Position numbers and translations under genes: made by a program | DNA from: Shewanella sp. Choline-02u-19 | Lineage (GTDB): Bacteria; Pseudomonadota; Gammaproteobacteria; Enterobacterales; Shewanellaceae | Direction: 5' to 3' | DNA: 64,000 nucleotides | Assembly (NCBI RefSeq): GCF_002836205.1 | Contig: NZ_PJBE01000013.1 | Span: 2,728,001-2,792,000, forward strand | Shown: piece by piece, positions 17,728 through 25,952 of the stretch | How the letters are laid out: every line of letters begins with the position of its first letter | How positions within the stretch are numbered: position 1 is the first letter of the stretch | The notes under the pieces: model-generated | The model's database searches: none | What the model saw: the letters and a program-made list of their open reading frames with translations, nothing else | Told to the model about the DNA's origin: nothing

Positions 17728-18934
17728 ATTGGCGCTCGTGTTGTAGGTTGTAATCATTAATCCAAGCCATTAAATAGCGGCCTTCGATGGGGGGGCTGAT
17801 GAAATAACCTTGTGCAACATGACATCCGAGCATTTGTAGTCGCTTTAGTACCGATAAGGTTTCTACGCCTTCAGCAACAACTTTGACATTGAGTTTACGG
17901 GCTAAAGCAATCGTAGACTCAACAATGGCTTGGTGCTGTAAATTGACGTCAAGGTCTGACACAAAGTCTTTATCAATTTTGATTTCATCAAATGGAATAC
18001 TGTCTAGCCGATCAAAAGTGGAATAGCTTTTACCGAAGTCATCTAGCGATATCGGAATGTCATTAATAATCAACTTAGCGATAGCCTGTAAGGAGCGATC
18101 TTGATTGATCGTTTGTTGAGACTCAGTCAGTTCGAGCATGAGTTTAATATCAGAATTAGTTAAATGTTTATCAATTACGTAATTAATAAAGTCATCAGAT
18201 AACAAATCATTAGCGCTAATATTAATGGATAAGCTATAGCTCTTAAGTTTCTCAAATAGATGCCATTGCGATAACGCCTGATTGAGCACTAACTTGGTAA
18301 ATTGACAATTCAAGCCAGCCTTTTCAATCAAAGGGATGAATTTATCAGGATAGATAAACCCATCACCTTGAATGCAAAGCCGAGACAAAACCTCAAAACC
18401 GACTAGTTCACCTGTCTTTATGTTTATCTTTGGTTGATAGCACAGAAACAAATTCTCTTCGTTTAGTAGTGAAGTGATGTTCGCCTCATTACAAATAGGC
18501 GTGATGTCTGCGGATATATCCGGTTCTTGTGGAAAGGCTTTTTTTGCTGCTATTGAAGCGTAAATATCATTAATATCCAGCGGTTTTTGAAATACCCCGA
18601 CTAAATTTAAACTAAAACTGTTAGTAATATTACCAATGAGTTCAAGTGTTCGTTTATCAGAAGAACTGACTATTGCTATTGGGATCTCACGGCTACGGGT
18701 TGTCGCCATATGGTTGATAATGGCGAGACCATCACCATTTTCCATTTTCAGATCTGCAATCACCAATTCGATAGTTGGCAGATCACTTAAGCTATTATTT
18801 TCAAGCATCTCGATTGCCTTATTACCACAATCTGCTTCATGGAAATCAAAAATCACCTCAGGCGCTATTTGGGCAAACTCGCTTTTTATTGTTTCTCTTA
18901 CAAATGCCTGATCATCAACAATAAGTATCTTCAT
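17714..18934 (-). CDS. Response regulator with c-di-GMP phosphodiesterase (REC-EAL)
   Basis: The ATG at 18934 has a perfect AAGGAGG site 6 bases upstream and overlaps the preceding stop as ATGA, so it is preferred over the TTG at 18940; the protein is then 406 residues. The N-terminal receiver begins KILIVDDQAFVRE and carries its acceptor Asp in LVIADLKMENGDG. The C-terminal EAL domain (about residues 155-400) shows FEVLSRL (the EAL motif itself, as EVL), NISANDL, LELTESQ, SLDDFGKSYSTFDRL, IKIDKDFV and VVAEGVET, so the metal and catalytic residues seem intact. It should hydrolyse c-di-GMP when phosphorylated, like VieA/RocR-type regulators without their HTH. Confidence 0.92.
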   Translation of the reverse strand: MKILIVDDQAFVRETIKSEFAQIAPEVIFDFHEADCGNKAIEMLENNSLSDLPTIELVIADLKMENGDGLAIINHMATTRSREIPIAIVSSSDKRTLELIGNITNSFSLNLVGVFQKPLDINDIYASIAAKKAFPQEPDISADITPICNEANITSLLNEENLFLCYQPKINIKTGELVGFEVLSRLCIQGDGFIYPDKFIPLIEKAGLNCQFTKLVLNQALSQWHLFEKLKSYSLSINISANDLLSDDFINYVIDKHLTNSDIKLMLELTESQQTINQDRSLQAIAKLIINDIPISLDDFGKSYSTFDRLDSIPFDEIKIDKDFVSDLDVNLQHQAIVESTIALARKLNVKVVAEGVETLSVLKRLQMLGCHVAQGYFISPPIEGRYLMAWINDYNLQHERQYVSC

Positions 18935-19905
18935 GAGCAACCTCCTTGTTCATCATTGCCAAGAAAGGTGACTAATCGCTTCGGCGATATCACCGCCAGC
19001 TTGAGTAAAAATCGATTCGCCATCAATTCAGAGCGACTTAATAGAAAGGAGTGAATAGCAATCATTCTGTCGTTAAATTCCATATTTCTTGCCTTAAACG
19101 GCTCTAACTTGGCCGTGTTTAGTTTTTTGATGAACCCTTCATCACAGATGCTAAAGCAGAGGTAGCGTAGATATTTTTGCTGAGAAAATTGATTGATATA
19201 GGTCGACATGATGCTGTTCTCAACTTGTTTAGTTGCACCTGCGGAGGACAAAACTAACATTGCGTCACGATCTTTTTTATCGCAATTAGCCACTATTTCA
19301 CTAAGATCACTATTGATATTGACTAGTTCAAGAAAATTTTGAGCCGATGTTTCAAGGTACAAACCATGACCAACAATTTGACCGTTAAATGCGATTGCTA
19401 TGGATATTTTTACATTTTTCAACCAAAAAAAATCTTCAAGAGGATGCTTTAATTTAAGACTTGGATTACCTTCATAACGTAGGATCATCTTTAGCACTAA
19501 GTAAAAACTATCATCTTCAATATCAATATTTTTAATCTGATACTCATCATTTGCGTAATAGGGGTGGCTTGATTTAATCTCCGGCGCATTAGGAATAGCC
19601 ACTAAATTGCTACACTCTTTTAAGAACTGTTTATCCCGGCTATAAATACTAGTGAGTTCATTATCGTACAGTTCAACTATTTCGGCTTGTTTAGCTAAAG
19701 ATGGAATATTGACACCACGCTCCCAGCGACTAACAGTAATAGTATCTAAGTTATAAAAAAGACTACTGTGTTGCCTAAGGTGTAAACATAGCTGCTCTTG
19801 TGACAGGTCGTTATTTTGACGAAGATGTTTCAAAAACGTCGAAAACACATGGTTCTGCTTGTCTTTTGAATAAGAGTAATTGGTAGAGGTCATCACGCGT
19901 TCCAT
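18931..19905 (-). CDS. XRE-type HTH protein with a C-terminal domain of unknown type
   Basis: This 324-residue protein has a lambda-repressor-type HTH at about residues 24-80 (FLKHLRQNNDLSQEQLCLHL, then TVSRWERGVNIPS), the classic XRE recognition-helix context. The remaining ~240 residues are a mixed alpha/beta region that I do not recognise, with a patch ISIAIAFNGQIVGHGLYLE that is vaguely GNAT-like. The stop overlaps the next start (ATGA). The first ATG at 19905 overlaps the preceding small gene by 95 bases. An inner ATG at 19893 (MTSTNYSYSK) with GGAA upstream is also possible. As the second gene of a signalling operon it may regulate the operon itself. Confidence 0.8.
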   Translation of the reverse strand: MERVMTSTNYSYSKDKQNHVFSTFLKHLRQNNDLSQEQLCLHLRQHSSLFYNLDTITVSRWERGVNIPSLAKQAEIVELYDNELTSIYSRDKQFLKECSNLVAIPNAPEIKSSHPYYANDEYQIKNIDIEDDSFYLVLKMILRYEGNPSLKLKHPLEDFFWLKNVKISIAIAFNGQIVGHGLYLETSAQNFLELVNINSDLSEIVANCDKKDRDAMLVLSSAGATKQVENSIMSTYINQFSQQKYLRYLCFSICDEGFIKKLNTAKLEPFKARNMEFNDRMIAIHSFLLSRSELMANRFLLKLAVISPKRLVTFLGNDEQGGCS

Positions 19906-20050
19906 TAGTTTTGCTTAATTGTTTTAATAGTCCCACATATAGTTCTCTGTCTACGCCATCGATACGTTCGGGGTATAACTGTGTATACATAATCCACATA
20001 CGATGGTTGCTCTCATTAAAATAAAGTCCTGTTACTTGCTCGTTCTTCAT
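19811..20050 (-). CDS. Small protein of unknown function heading the signalling operon
   Basis: A 79-residue open frame starting at ATG 20050 (MKNEQVTGLYFNESN), with a weak GAG motif upstream. It is rich in aromatic residues (RMWIMYTQLYPERIDG) and has no membrane segment. It overlaps the XRE gene by 83-95 bases, which is long, so either this frame ends inside the next gene or the XRE start lies further downstream. I do not recognise it. Its amino-acid pattern and position suggest a real gene, but confidence is moderate. Confidence 0.5.
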   Translation of the reverse strand: MKNEQVTGLYFNESNHRMWIMYTQLYPERIDGVDRELYVGLLKQLSKTNGTRDDLYQLLLFKRQAEPCVFDVFETSSSK

Positions 20051-21342
20051 ACTCTCACCAGTAAGTCATTCGGTAGAATTAACTGATTACTGAGTGTAAA
20101 ACATTATTAAATATGACAACATTGGCAAGTTATGTACAAAGTTCCACCTAACATGCCTAGCTAATACATGCTGTTACATAAATCACCATAAAATCATTGA
20201 TAACAAACAGATAAAGCTAAGCCTACAAGCTGAGACAGATTAATATTAGGCATAAAGTTACTTATTCAGTCCGATACAACTGCATTGGATCAGGTCATTG
20301 AACTCAACTATCTTCTCCAACAACACATCATACCGTTTCACTTAGGATTTGTAGCGATTAGTCGTTCTATCATTAACCTTGCCGTTTTAGAATGGATTTC
20401 GATATAGTCGTCATTTGACTTCAAATATAATAATTACCTAAAGTAAGGAATCAAAAATTTAGTGCTATCAATAATCAAGTTTTCTTTTCAGAACACCCTA
20501 ATTTGTAATCTAAAACATCACTAAGAAAACGTTATACTGACGAATTAATTACATCAAAAAATAAATAATTATCTGTCACTTTATGAGAGGTTAATTAAAA
20601 AGTTGTAAATTGTAATCCATAAAAAATACAAATAAGTACTTGTGGAACAAATCAAGTAAATTGGAGTTAACTTGAAGAGCACAAAGAAATACAATATGGA
20701 ATATCATTAGGCTTTGTTCATATTTTTTAAACGTTTAGTAGGTTATTACATGCTTAAAATACGCTGCATAGGAACATATCCATTATTACTCTCACAGCAT
20801 AATCCGTTAGTAAAAACATATTACAACTACTGCTCTAGGGGATCCCCATTACATTTTTATACTATATGACTTGATTTGTATTAAATACATCGCATCGTTC
20901 TTGCAGCTAATGACATATAGGCAGACAATTTGGTTATTATTGAAGATGTCAAAAATTTGGGTCACTAAGCCATCTCTATAGCTCACCAACCAGAATGCAT
21001 CAACAAGCACCTCAGTCCCTGTTAACACCTACTAACCCAATGACAGTGGTTAATCGTAGGTCTCGTAAATGGAAAAATAACATAACTAACGACCTTCTAC
21101 ATTTGCTAATACCTTTTGATATCGTGAATGAAGCTTGCTTATAAGAACCCCAAAGAGCTTCGCTGGACTAGAGACATAACCGTCTTAACCAGTCAACTGA
21201 CTCTTATAAGCCTTATCTATGCCCTCTGCGGGCCAGGTTTGTTAAATACTAGGTTTACACTATATTTGTTCTGAAGCAGCCATTTCCTTTTAACAAATTA
21301 ATCAACAATTAGTGTTTCCTCCCCTCACCTATTTGACTTTAT
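20051..21342. other. 1.3-kb AT-rich gene-poor region
   Basis: No convincing gene, RNA or terminator. It must contain the promoter of the minus-strand signalling operon that starts at 20050. A palindromic octamer CTTATAAG occurs twice around 21138-21222, flanking about 70 bp. The low coding content suggests decayed or regulatory sequence. Confidence 0.4.
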
Positions 21343-21603
21343 TTGCAACAGGACCTTCTGAAAAAGCTTTTACTAGCTTGCCTTTTCCTAGCTTATCTCT
21401 TTACTCAATCAACTGAACTTAATTCAATTGAAAGCTTACTCGTTGCTAATGACTTGCCATATTTTTTAGAAAAAGAGCAAGCTGTCCAACGTACTAATGA
21501 TTTAAAAAAAGCTGTCGATGACATTGATGAAAAATTAGATAATGGTACAACGCAGTTAGAGCTGCAAAAAATAGCAATCATAAACTGTCTAGACACGGTA
21601 TGA
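21343..21603 (+). CDS. Possible secreted small protein or pseudogene 5' part
   Basis: A TTG-initiated frame of 86 residues. It begins with a signal-peptide-like hydrophobic stretch (LLKKLLLACLFLAYLFTQS) followed by a charged helical, coiled-coil-like part (KEQAVQRTNDLKKAVDDIDE). It is followed after its stop, in the same frame, by a fragment that looks like the end of an outer-membrane beta-barrel (see 21604-21708). It might therefore be a short periplasmic protein or the front part of a decayed gene. No clear ribosome-binding site was found. Confidence 0.35.
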   Translation: MQQDLLKKLLLACLFLAYLFTQSTELNSIESLLVANDLPYFLEKEQAVQRTNDLKKAVDDIDEKLDNGTTQLELQKIAIINCLDTV

Positions 21604-21708
21604 CTGTTTTTTTACTGGAGCTTAACCAAGCACCATGCATTTGATCTTGAGGCAAATATTGGTGATGGTCGCCAGAACTATGTTGCGAGCTATACCTACA
21701 AATACTGA
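21604..21708 (+). pseudogene. Fragment resembling the C-terminal strands of an outer-membrane protein
   Basis: Directly after the stop at 21601-21603, in the same frame, the sequence reads FFYWSLTKHHAFDLEANIGD and then ...NYVASYTYKY before TGA. The alternating pattern and the terminal aromatic residue are typical of the last two strands of a beta-barrel. No start codon precedes it. I infer a gene remnant, possibly joined to the frame upstream by internal loss of sequence. Confidence 0.35.
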
Positions 21709-22051
21709 TAACTCTGACTAGATTTAGACCTTAAGCATTTAAGCTATGATGCCTAGAATCTGGCTTTCTAAAGCCTAGCATTTCCCTTTATTGCTCAGAC
21801 TAGATCAAAAAGGCAAACCATCAGGTTCACCTTTTGTCTTTCTCATAATTAAAAATCTTGAACCTATTGTCGATGCGATTGCAGTGAGTTTTGCAGATGT
21901 TTTCTGTGGTATTACAGCTCAGTAAACGAGCCAACGATAAACTATTACGACTAATCGCTCATCTACTCCCATTCAACATAAAGCCGATATAACGCCCTAT
22001 GCTCTATCATAGGTGGTATACGCTAGATCCATTTCATAAATCAAAACAAGC
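21709..22051. other. Intergenic, no gene seen
   Basis: AT-rich sequence downstream of the remnant. No supported feature. Confidence 0.4.
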
Positions 22052-22291
22052 CTAATCTTGTTGCTTTTGCTGCTCTAATTCTCTTCTAACGAGAATAAAC
22101 GTCAGATACATTTTTGTTGGCAATGACAGCACCATACCAAAAGCGATGCACATTGCACTGATAATGATGCCATTGACTCCCATCGCCTCTACTGACGCAC
22201 TAAAGTTATGGCAATAGATCCCCAGCAAGATGAGTAGCACGCCAAGAGTAATACAGGTTTTTAGCAGTAAAATAAGCTTTGCATCCGCCAC
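22052..22291 (-). CDS. Small inner-membrane protein, two helices
   Basis: A 79-residue protein with two membrane helices (about residues 5-27, LILLLKTCITLGVLLILLGI, and 37-68, with GIIISAMCIAFGMVLSL), then a basic/Gln-rich cytoplasmic tail (RRELEQQKQQD). Topology would place both ends in the cytoplasm. I do not recognise a named family. Codon use and the amphipathic tail make it a believable gene. It stands alone between large intergenic stretches. Confidence 0.65.
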   Translation of the reverse strand: MADAKLILLLKTCITLGVLLILLGIYCHNFSASVEAMGVNGIIISAMCIAFGMVLSLPTKMYLTFILVRRELEQQKQQD

Positions 22292-22746
22292 TCGTCCCCC
22301 TTATATAAGTATTATCCCATACGCTAATATTGAATTGATTCGACATGCAACGTGTTGACTCAGATCAAAGTAGAATAAGTGGCATTTAATTAAATAGCCG
22401 CTGTAATAGCGTAGGCTAAAGCCCCCACTTATGGCGACAAATCTAACTGTAGCGCAATAATCTCAGTAAAGAAGTACATATCGCTACGATGCCAACCACT
22501 CAACACCGTTTCATCTTTTTTTAATGTGAAAGTCTATTCAATTAGATTTTAATGTTGCTGAGATCCGTCATCAGAATCGCTAATCACATTGGCTTTGATT
22601 TAGATCAATGAGCGCCTACGCCTTTTCAGGTCATATAAGAGTGAGCTAAGTCACAAACGTAGATTTCCGTTACACCGCAAGGCTCACGCAATTAATGACT
22701 TTATCTCTTTTAACAATAACTGAAACGTAACATTTAGAGGTGCACG
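22292..22746. other. Intergenic, divergent promoters presumed
   Basis: The stretch lies between two divergent small genes and presumably holds both promoters. I saw no clear operator, RNA or open frame. Confidence 0.35.
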
Positions 22747-22935
22747 ATGGAACTATTACCAAATTGTTATACCGATCTTTGTGTCAATGGAAAATGGTTC
22801 CACTATGATCATGGCGCAAGCTCAGTGTTCATGCTCAATGGTAGCAAGCCACTCTCTTTTGAATTGAACTGCCTTCCTAAAACTGAAGATGAGTTGGAAA
22901 TGCATTTAAGCCATATTTCGAACAGCCTGATATAA
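22747..22935 (+). CDS. Small hypothetical protein, 62 residues
   Basis: ATG with an AGAGGTG ribosome-binding site 5-7 bases upstream. The product (MELLPNCYTDLCVNGKWFHY...) contains two Cys residues near the N-terminus, an aromatic-rich centre, and an acidic C-terminal helix (KTEDELEMHLSHISNSL). It has no signal peptide or membrane helix. I do not recognise it. The good start signal supports translation. Confidence 0.6.
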   Translation: MELLPNCYTDLCVNGKWFHYDHGASSVFMLNGSKPLSFELNCLPKTEDELEMHLSHISNSLI

Positions 22936-23040
22936 ATTCGGCTGTCTTTATCTGCACCGATAACATCAAGCGGTTGGCTTCAACGAGTAAGCTAAACGGT
23001 TAGGCTAAAAAAATTAAACGACTCACACCTTTAACGAATG

Positions 23041-23059
23041 GGCCACCTATGGCCTTTTT
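23041..23059 (+). terminator. Short terminator downstream of the 62-residue gene
   Basis: GGCCA/TGGCC with a 4-base loop is followed by five T residues. Confidence 0.55.
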
Positions 23060-23080
23060 CTGTTTGATTTGACTGTCGCT

Positions 23081-23176
23081 TTCAAACCATTCAAACCATT
23101 CAAACCATTCAAACCATTCAAACCATTCAAACCATTCAAACCATTCAAACCATTCAAACCATTCAAACCATTCAAA
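23081..23176. repeat. Minisatellite: ten exact copies of a 9-bp unit
   Basis: TTCAAACCA is repeated ten times without change from 23081 to 23170, with a partial eleventh unit. Because 9 is a multiple of three, the minus strand has an open frame coding repeated Phe-Glu-Trp (23000-23188), which I do not regard as a gene. Perfect identity between units indicates recent expansion by slippage. It lies between a terminator and the gloA promoter region, so copy number could change spacing there. Confidence 0.97.
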
Positions 23177-23204
23177 AACAATATTCATAAAAAATAATTA
23201 TTAA

Positions 23205-23220
23205 ATCAATAATTATTGAT
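23205..23220. promoter_or_regulatory. 16-bp perfect palindrome upstream of gloA-nemA
   Basis: ATCAATAATTATTGAT is its own reverse complement. A second palindrome AATAATTATT occurs at 23193-23202, with the same 10-mer inside the larger one, 15 bp apart. The position about 115 bp before gloA suggests an operator. The regulator is unknown, and no nemR-like gene is adjacent. Confidence 0.4.
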
Positions 23221-23335
23221 AATTTTATGTTTACATTAATTCGCTATAAACTCTGTACATCGAAAATAAATCATCAAACCGCGCAACTCATACTGTTCAC
23301 GTTCAAGTTCGGTGAGGCGTTTCAAAAGGCAATAT

Positions 23336-23725
23336 ATGAAGTTTTTACACACCATGTTAAGAGTCACAGACCTTGAGACATCCATCGAGTTTTATACCAA
23401 GGTATTGGGTATGAAAGTACTAGAAAGAACAGACAACAGTGAGTACCGCTACACCTTGGTCTTTGTCGGGTACGAGGCTCAAGCCGATAGCACCACGATT
23501 GAGCTGACCTTTAACTGGGACACTAATGAGTACGAGATGGGCAACGCATTTGGTCATATTGCACTTGGTGTTGAAGACATTTATGCCGCGTGTACCAAGA
23601 TTAAAGCACTGGGTGGCAATGTCACTCGTGAAGCCGGTCCCGTAAAAGGCGGCAATACTCATATCGCCTTCATAACCGATCCAGACGGTTACCAAATTGA
23701 ACTCATTCAAGTTTCAGGAGAATAA
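23336..23725 (+). CDS. gloA: Lactoylglutathione lyase (glyoxalase I)
   Basis: The open frame starts at 23312, but ATG 23336 (MKFLHTMLRV) has AAAGG upstream and is the family start, giving 129 residues. The four metal ligands are visible: His in HTMLRV, Glu in TIELTFNW, His in GHIALGVED and Glu in DPDGYQIELIQ. The length fits the bacterial nickel/cobalt-type enzyme. It converts the glutathione-methylglyoxal hemithioacetal to S-lactoylglutathione in the cytoplasm. nemA follows after 4 bases with its ribosome-binding site inside the end of gloA, so the two are one operon for electrophile detoxification. Confidence 0.96.
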   Translation: MKFLHTMLRVTDLETSIEFYTKVLGMKVLERTDNSEYRYTLVFVGYEAQADSTTIELTFNWDTNEYEMGNAFGHIALGVEDIYAACTKIKALGGNVTREAGPVKGGNTHIAFITDPDGYQIELIQVSGE

Positions 23726-23729
23726 CTCT

Positions 23730-24830
23730 ATGACTAATGCACTATTTCAACCAATCCAACTGGGTAAACTTGCGCTAAAAAACCGTATTGTTATGCCGCC
23801 GATGACTCGCTCTCGCGCTAGCCAACCTGGTAATGTCGCCAACCAAATGATGGCTGAGTATTATGCACAAAGAGCATCTGCCGGACTTATCGTTGCCGAA
23901 GGCACGCAAATTTCTGCAAATGGTCAAGGTTATGCATGGACACCTGGTATTTACAGCCCTGAGCAAATTACCGGCTGGAAGCTAGTGACTGATGCAGTGC
24001 ACGCTAAAGAGGGCAAGATTTTTGCGCAGTTATGGCATGTTGGCCGAGTTACTCACCCTGACAACATTGGCGGTGAGCAACCTATTTCATCTTCAGCACA
24101 TGCAGCTAAAAACGTAAAAGTATTTATCGATAATGGCACTGACGCACCAGGCTTTGTTGATGTTGTTGAGCCACGCGCCATGACTAAAGCCGATATTGAA
24201 CAGGTCGTTGGTCAATATCGTCAAGCGGCACTCAATGCTATTGAAGCAGGTTTTGATGGCATTGAACTGCACGCTGCAAATGGTTACTTGATCAACCAGT
24301 TTATTGATTCTGAAGCTAATCTTCGCACCGACGAGTACGGTGGTTCAATTGAAAACAGATTACGCTTTATGGCCGAAGTTGTTGCAGCGATGACTGATGC
24401 TATTGGCGCCGATCGCGTCGGTGTCCGTCTTGCTCCATTCACCTCACTCAACGGCACTGTTGATGCGACACCGGTTGAAACTTATACTGCTGCTGCTGCA
24501 ATGCTCAATACACTCAATGTGGTTTACATCCACATTGCAGAAGTTGACTGGGACGATGCACCTGAAACTCCAAAAGAGTTTAAACCTGCAGTGCGCGCTG
24601 CATACCAAGGTGTGCTCATTTATGCGGGTCGTTACAACAGTGATAAAGGGGCAAAAGCGATTGAAGATGGCGTGACCGATATGGTTGGCTTTGGCCGTCC
24701 ATTTGTGGCAAATCCGGATCTGCCAAATCGTATTAAAAATGGCTACCCATTAGCGCCTCACGATCCAAATACCCTGTTTGGTGGCACAGAGCAAGGATTA
24801 ACGGACTATATAGAGTACAATCCGAGCTAA
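23730..24830 (+). CDS. nemA: N-ethylmaleimide reductase, Old Yellow Enzyme family
   Basis: The start is ATG 23730 with AGGAG about 10 bases upstream, rather than the earlier in-frame start at 23697 inside gloA, giving 366 residues. It is a TIM-barrel FMN enzyme: N-terminal LFQPIQLGKLALKNRIVMPP, substrate-site LWHVGR and HAANGYLINQF (His/Asn pair), then DEYGGSIENRLRF and a C-terminal GFGRPFVANPDLPNR. It reduces activated C=C bonds, N-ethylmaleimide, nitrate esters and nitroaromatics with NADPH. It is co-transcribed with gloA. In enterobacteria NemR controls this pair; here no nemR is next to it. Confidence 0.96.
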   Translation: MTNALFQPIQLGKLALKNRIVMPPMTRSRASQPGNVANQMMAEYYAQRASAGLIVAEGTQISANGQGYAWTPGIYSPEQITGWKLVTDAVHAKEGKIFAQLWHVGRVTHPDNIGGEQPISSSAHAAKNVKVFIDNGTDAPGFVDVVEPRAMTKADIEQVVGQYRQAALNAIEAGFDGIELHAANGYLINQFIDSEANLRTDEYGGSIENRLRFMAEVVAAMTDAIGADRVGVRLAPFTSLNGTVDATPVETYTAAAAMLNTLNVVYIHIAEVDWDDAPETPKEFKPAVRAAYQGVLIYAGRYNSDKGAKAIEDGVTDMVGFGRPFVANPDLPNRIKNGYPLAPHDPNTLFGGTEQGLTDYIEYNPS

Positions 24831-24994
24831 ACCGCTTGTAGATTATTGGCCAGAGAGTATCTCCCGAAGCCATAATCTATCACAAGGTCTGCAAACGATA
24901 CCCTACGGTTATGCACTGTGATGAATAGCGCTCGTAGGGTTAATACGTTACCTCCCAACATATTGTTCAAGAAGCAGAAACTGAAAGAATAACA

Positions 24995-25855
24995 ATGAGA
25001 ATACCAGCGCTGCGTGGAGAGATATTATTGTTGCTTGCGACCTTGCTTGCAGCTGTGGGTTGGATAGCCTCAAAACGTATCATTTTAGAAGTGCCTGGTG
25101 AGACGTTCATCACCGCACGTTTTCTACTTGCCAGTCTCATTTTACTGCCATTCTGTTACCAACGCATTCTCACTCTTACCCTTAAACAAGTTGCCTCAGT
25201 TTGTGCTGTAGGACTTATTTTAGCGGCCTCTGTTCAAGTGTGGGTACACGCAGTATTTATCTCCAATACGCTAGCGGAAGGGGCTTTCATTATGAGTTTG
25301 GCGATGATTATTGCGCCAATCACCTCATGGTTACTGTTCCAAATAAGACCGAACCGTGCCTTTTGGATAGCTTTACCGATTGCCATTAGCGGCATGACAT
25401 TGTTAACACTAGCCAATGGTTGGCAGGTAGAGCCTAGCCAATGGTATTTCCTGCTAGCATCGGCGTTACTGTCACTGCATTTTGTATTTAATAAAAAAAT
25501 CCTAACCAGCATCAATCCACTGACCTCTATCTGCTTACAGTTGTTTATGGTCGGCATTAGCGGTGCATTTTCGGTCTTATTAACCTCCCCTGAAGCATTT
25601 GAGATCAACCGCGATATTATATTCTGGTTTGCTATTTCAACAGTGATCGCGACTGTCCTGCGTTATCTCATGCAAACCATCGGACAGTTTTCAGTGAAAA
25701 TTGAAACGGCGTCGTTGATTATGATCTTGGAGCCTATCTGGACACTGATATTAAGTATGAGTGTGCTTGGGGAGGTTATAGAGACACAAAAGCTCATCGG
25801 CGGTGGCATTATTTTTTTATCATTGTTTGTCTACATCAAGTTGTCAAAAAGATAA
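24995..25855 (+). CDS. EamA/DMT-family transporter
   Basis: This 286-residue protein has about ten membrane helices in two EamA repeats. Recognisable parts are the opening LLLLATLLAAVGWIASKRII, the end of helix 4 (NTLAEGAFIMSLAMIIAPIT) and the repeat-2 end with KIETASLIMILEPIWTLIL and a G-E-V motif. The substrate is unknown. It is only distantly related to the DMT protein at 14131-15003. It lies 164 bp after nemA with a weak upstream signal and may have its own promoter. Confidence 0.92.
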   Translation: MRIPALRGEILLLLATLLAAVGWIASKRIILEVPGETFITARFLLASLILLPFCYQRILTLTLKQVASVCAVGLILAASVQVWVHAVFISNTLAEGAFIMSLAMIIAPITSWLLFQIRPNRAFWIALPIAISGMTLLTLANGWQVEPSQWYFLLASALLSLHFVFNKKILTSINPLTSICLQLFMVGISGAFSVLLTSPEAFEINRDIIFWFAISTVIATVLRYLMQTIGQFSVKIETASLIMILEPIWTLILSMSVLGEVIETQKLIGGGIIFLSLFVYIKLSKR

Positions 25856-25897
25856 CCGCCAAATCGATTGGTTATTTTTTAAAGACGCAATTAAAGT

Positions 25898-25928
25898 CAA
25901 TAAAGGCCACTAATGTGACCTTTATTTA
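25898..25928. terminator. Bidirectional terminator between the EamA gene and the TonB receptor
   Basis: AATAAAGG...CCTTTATT form a stem with one internal mismatch and loop TAAT. A-rich and T-rich flanks fit both converging genes. Confidence 0.65.
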
Positions 25929-25952
25929 ACACACTCTAAAACGATACTTTCG

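Noticed and set aside
23081..23176. Possible CRISPR array
   Set aside because: The units are 9 bp, directly adjacent, without spacers; no cas genes are present.
23000..23188. 62-residue open frame on the minus strand coding repeated Phe-Glu-Trp
   Set aside because: It exists only because the 9-bp minisatellite keeps any frame open. The flanks have no start signal or coding character.
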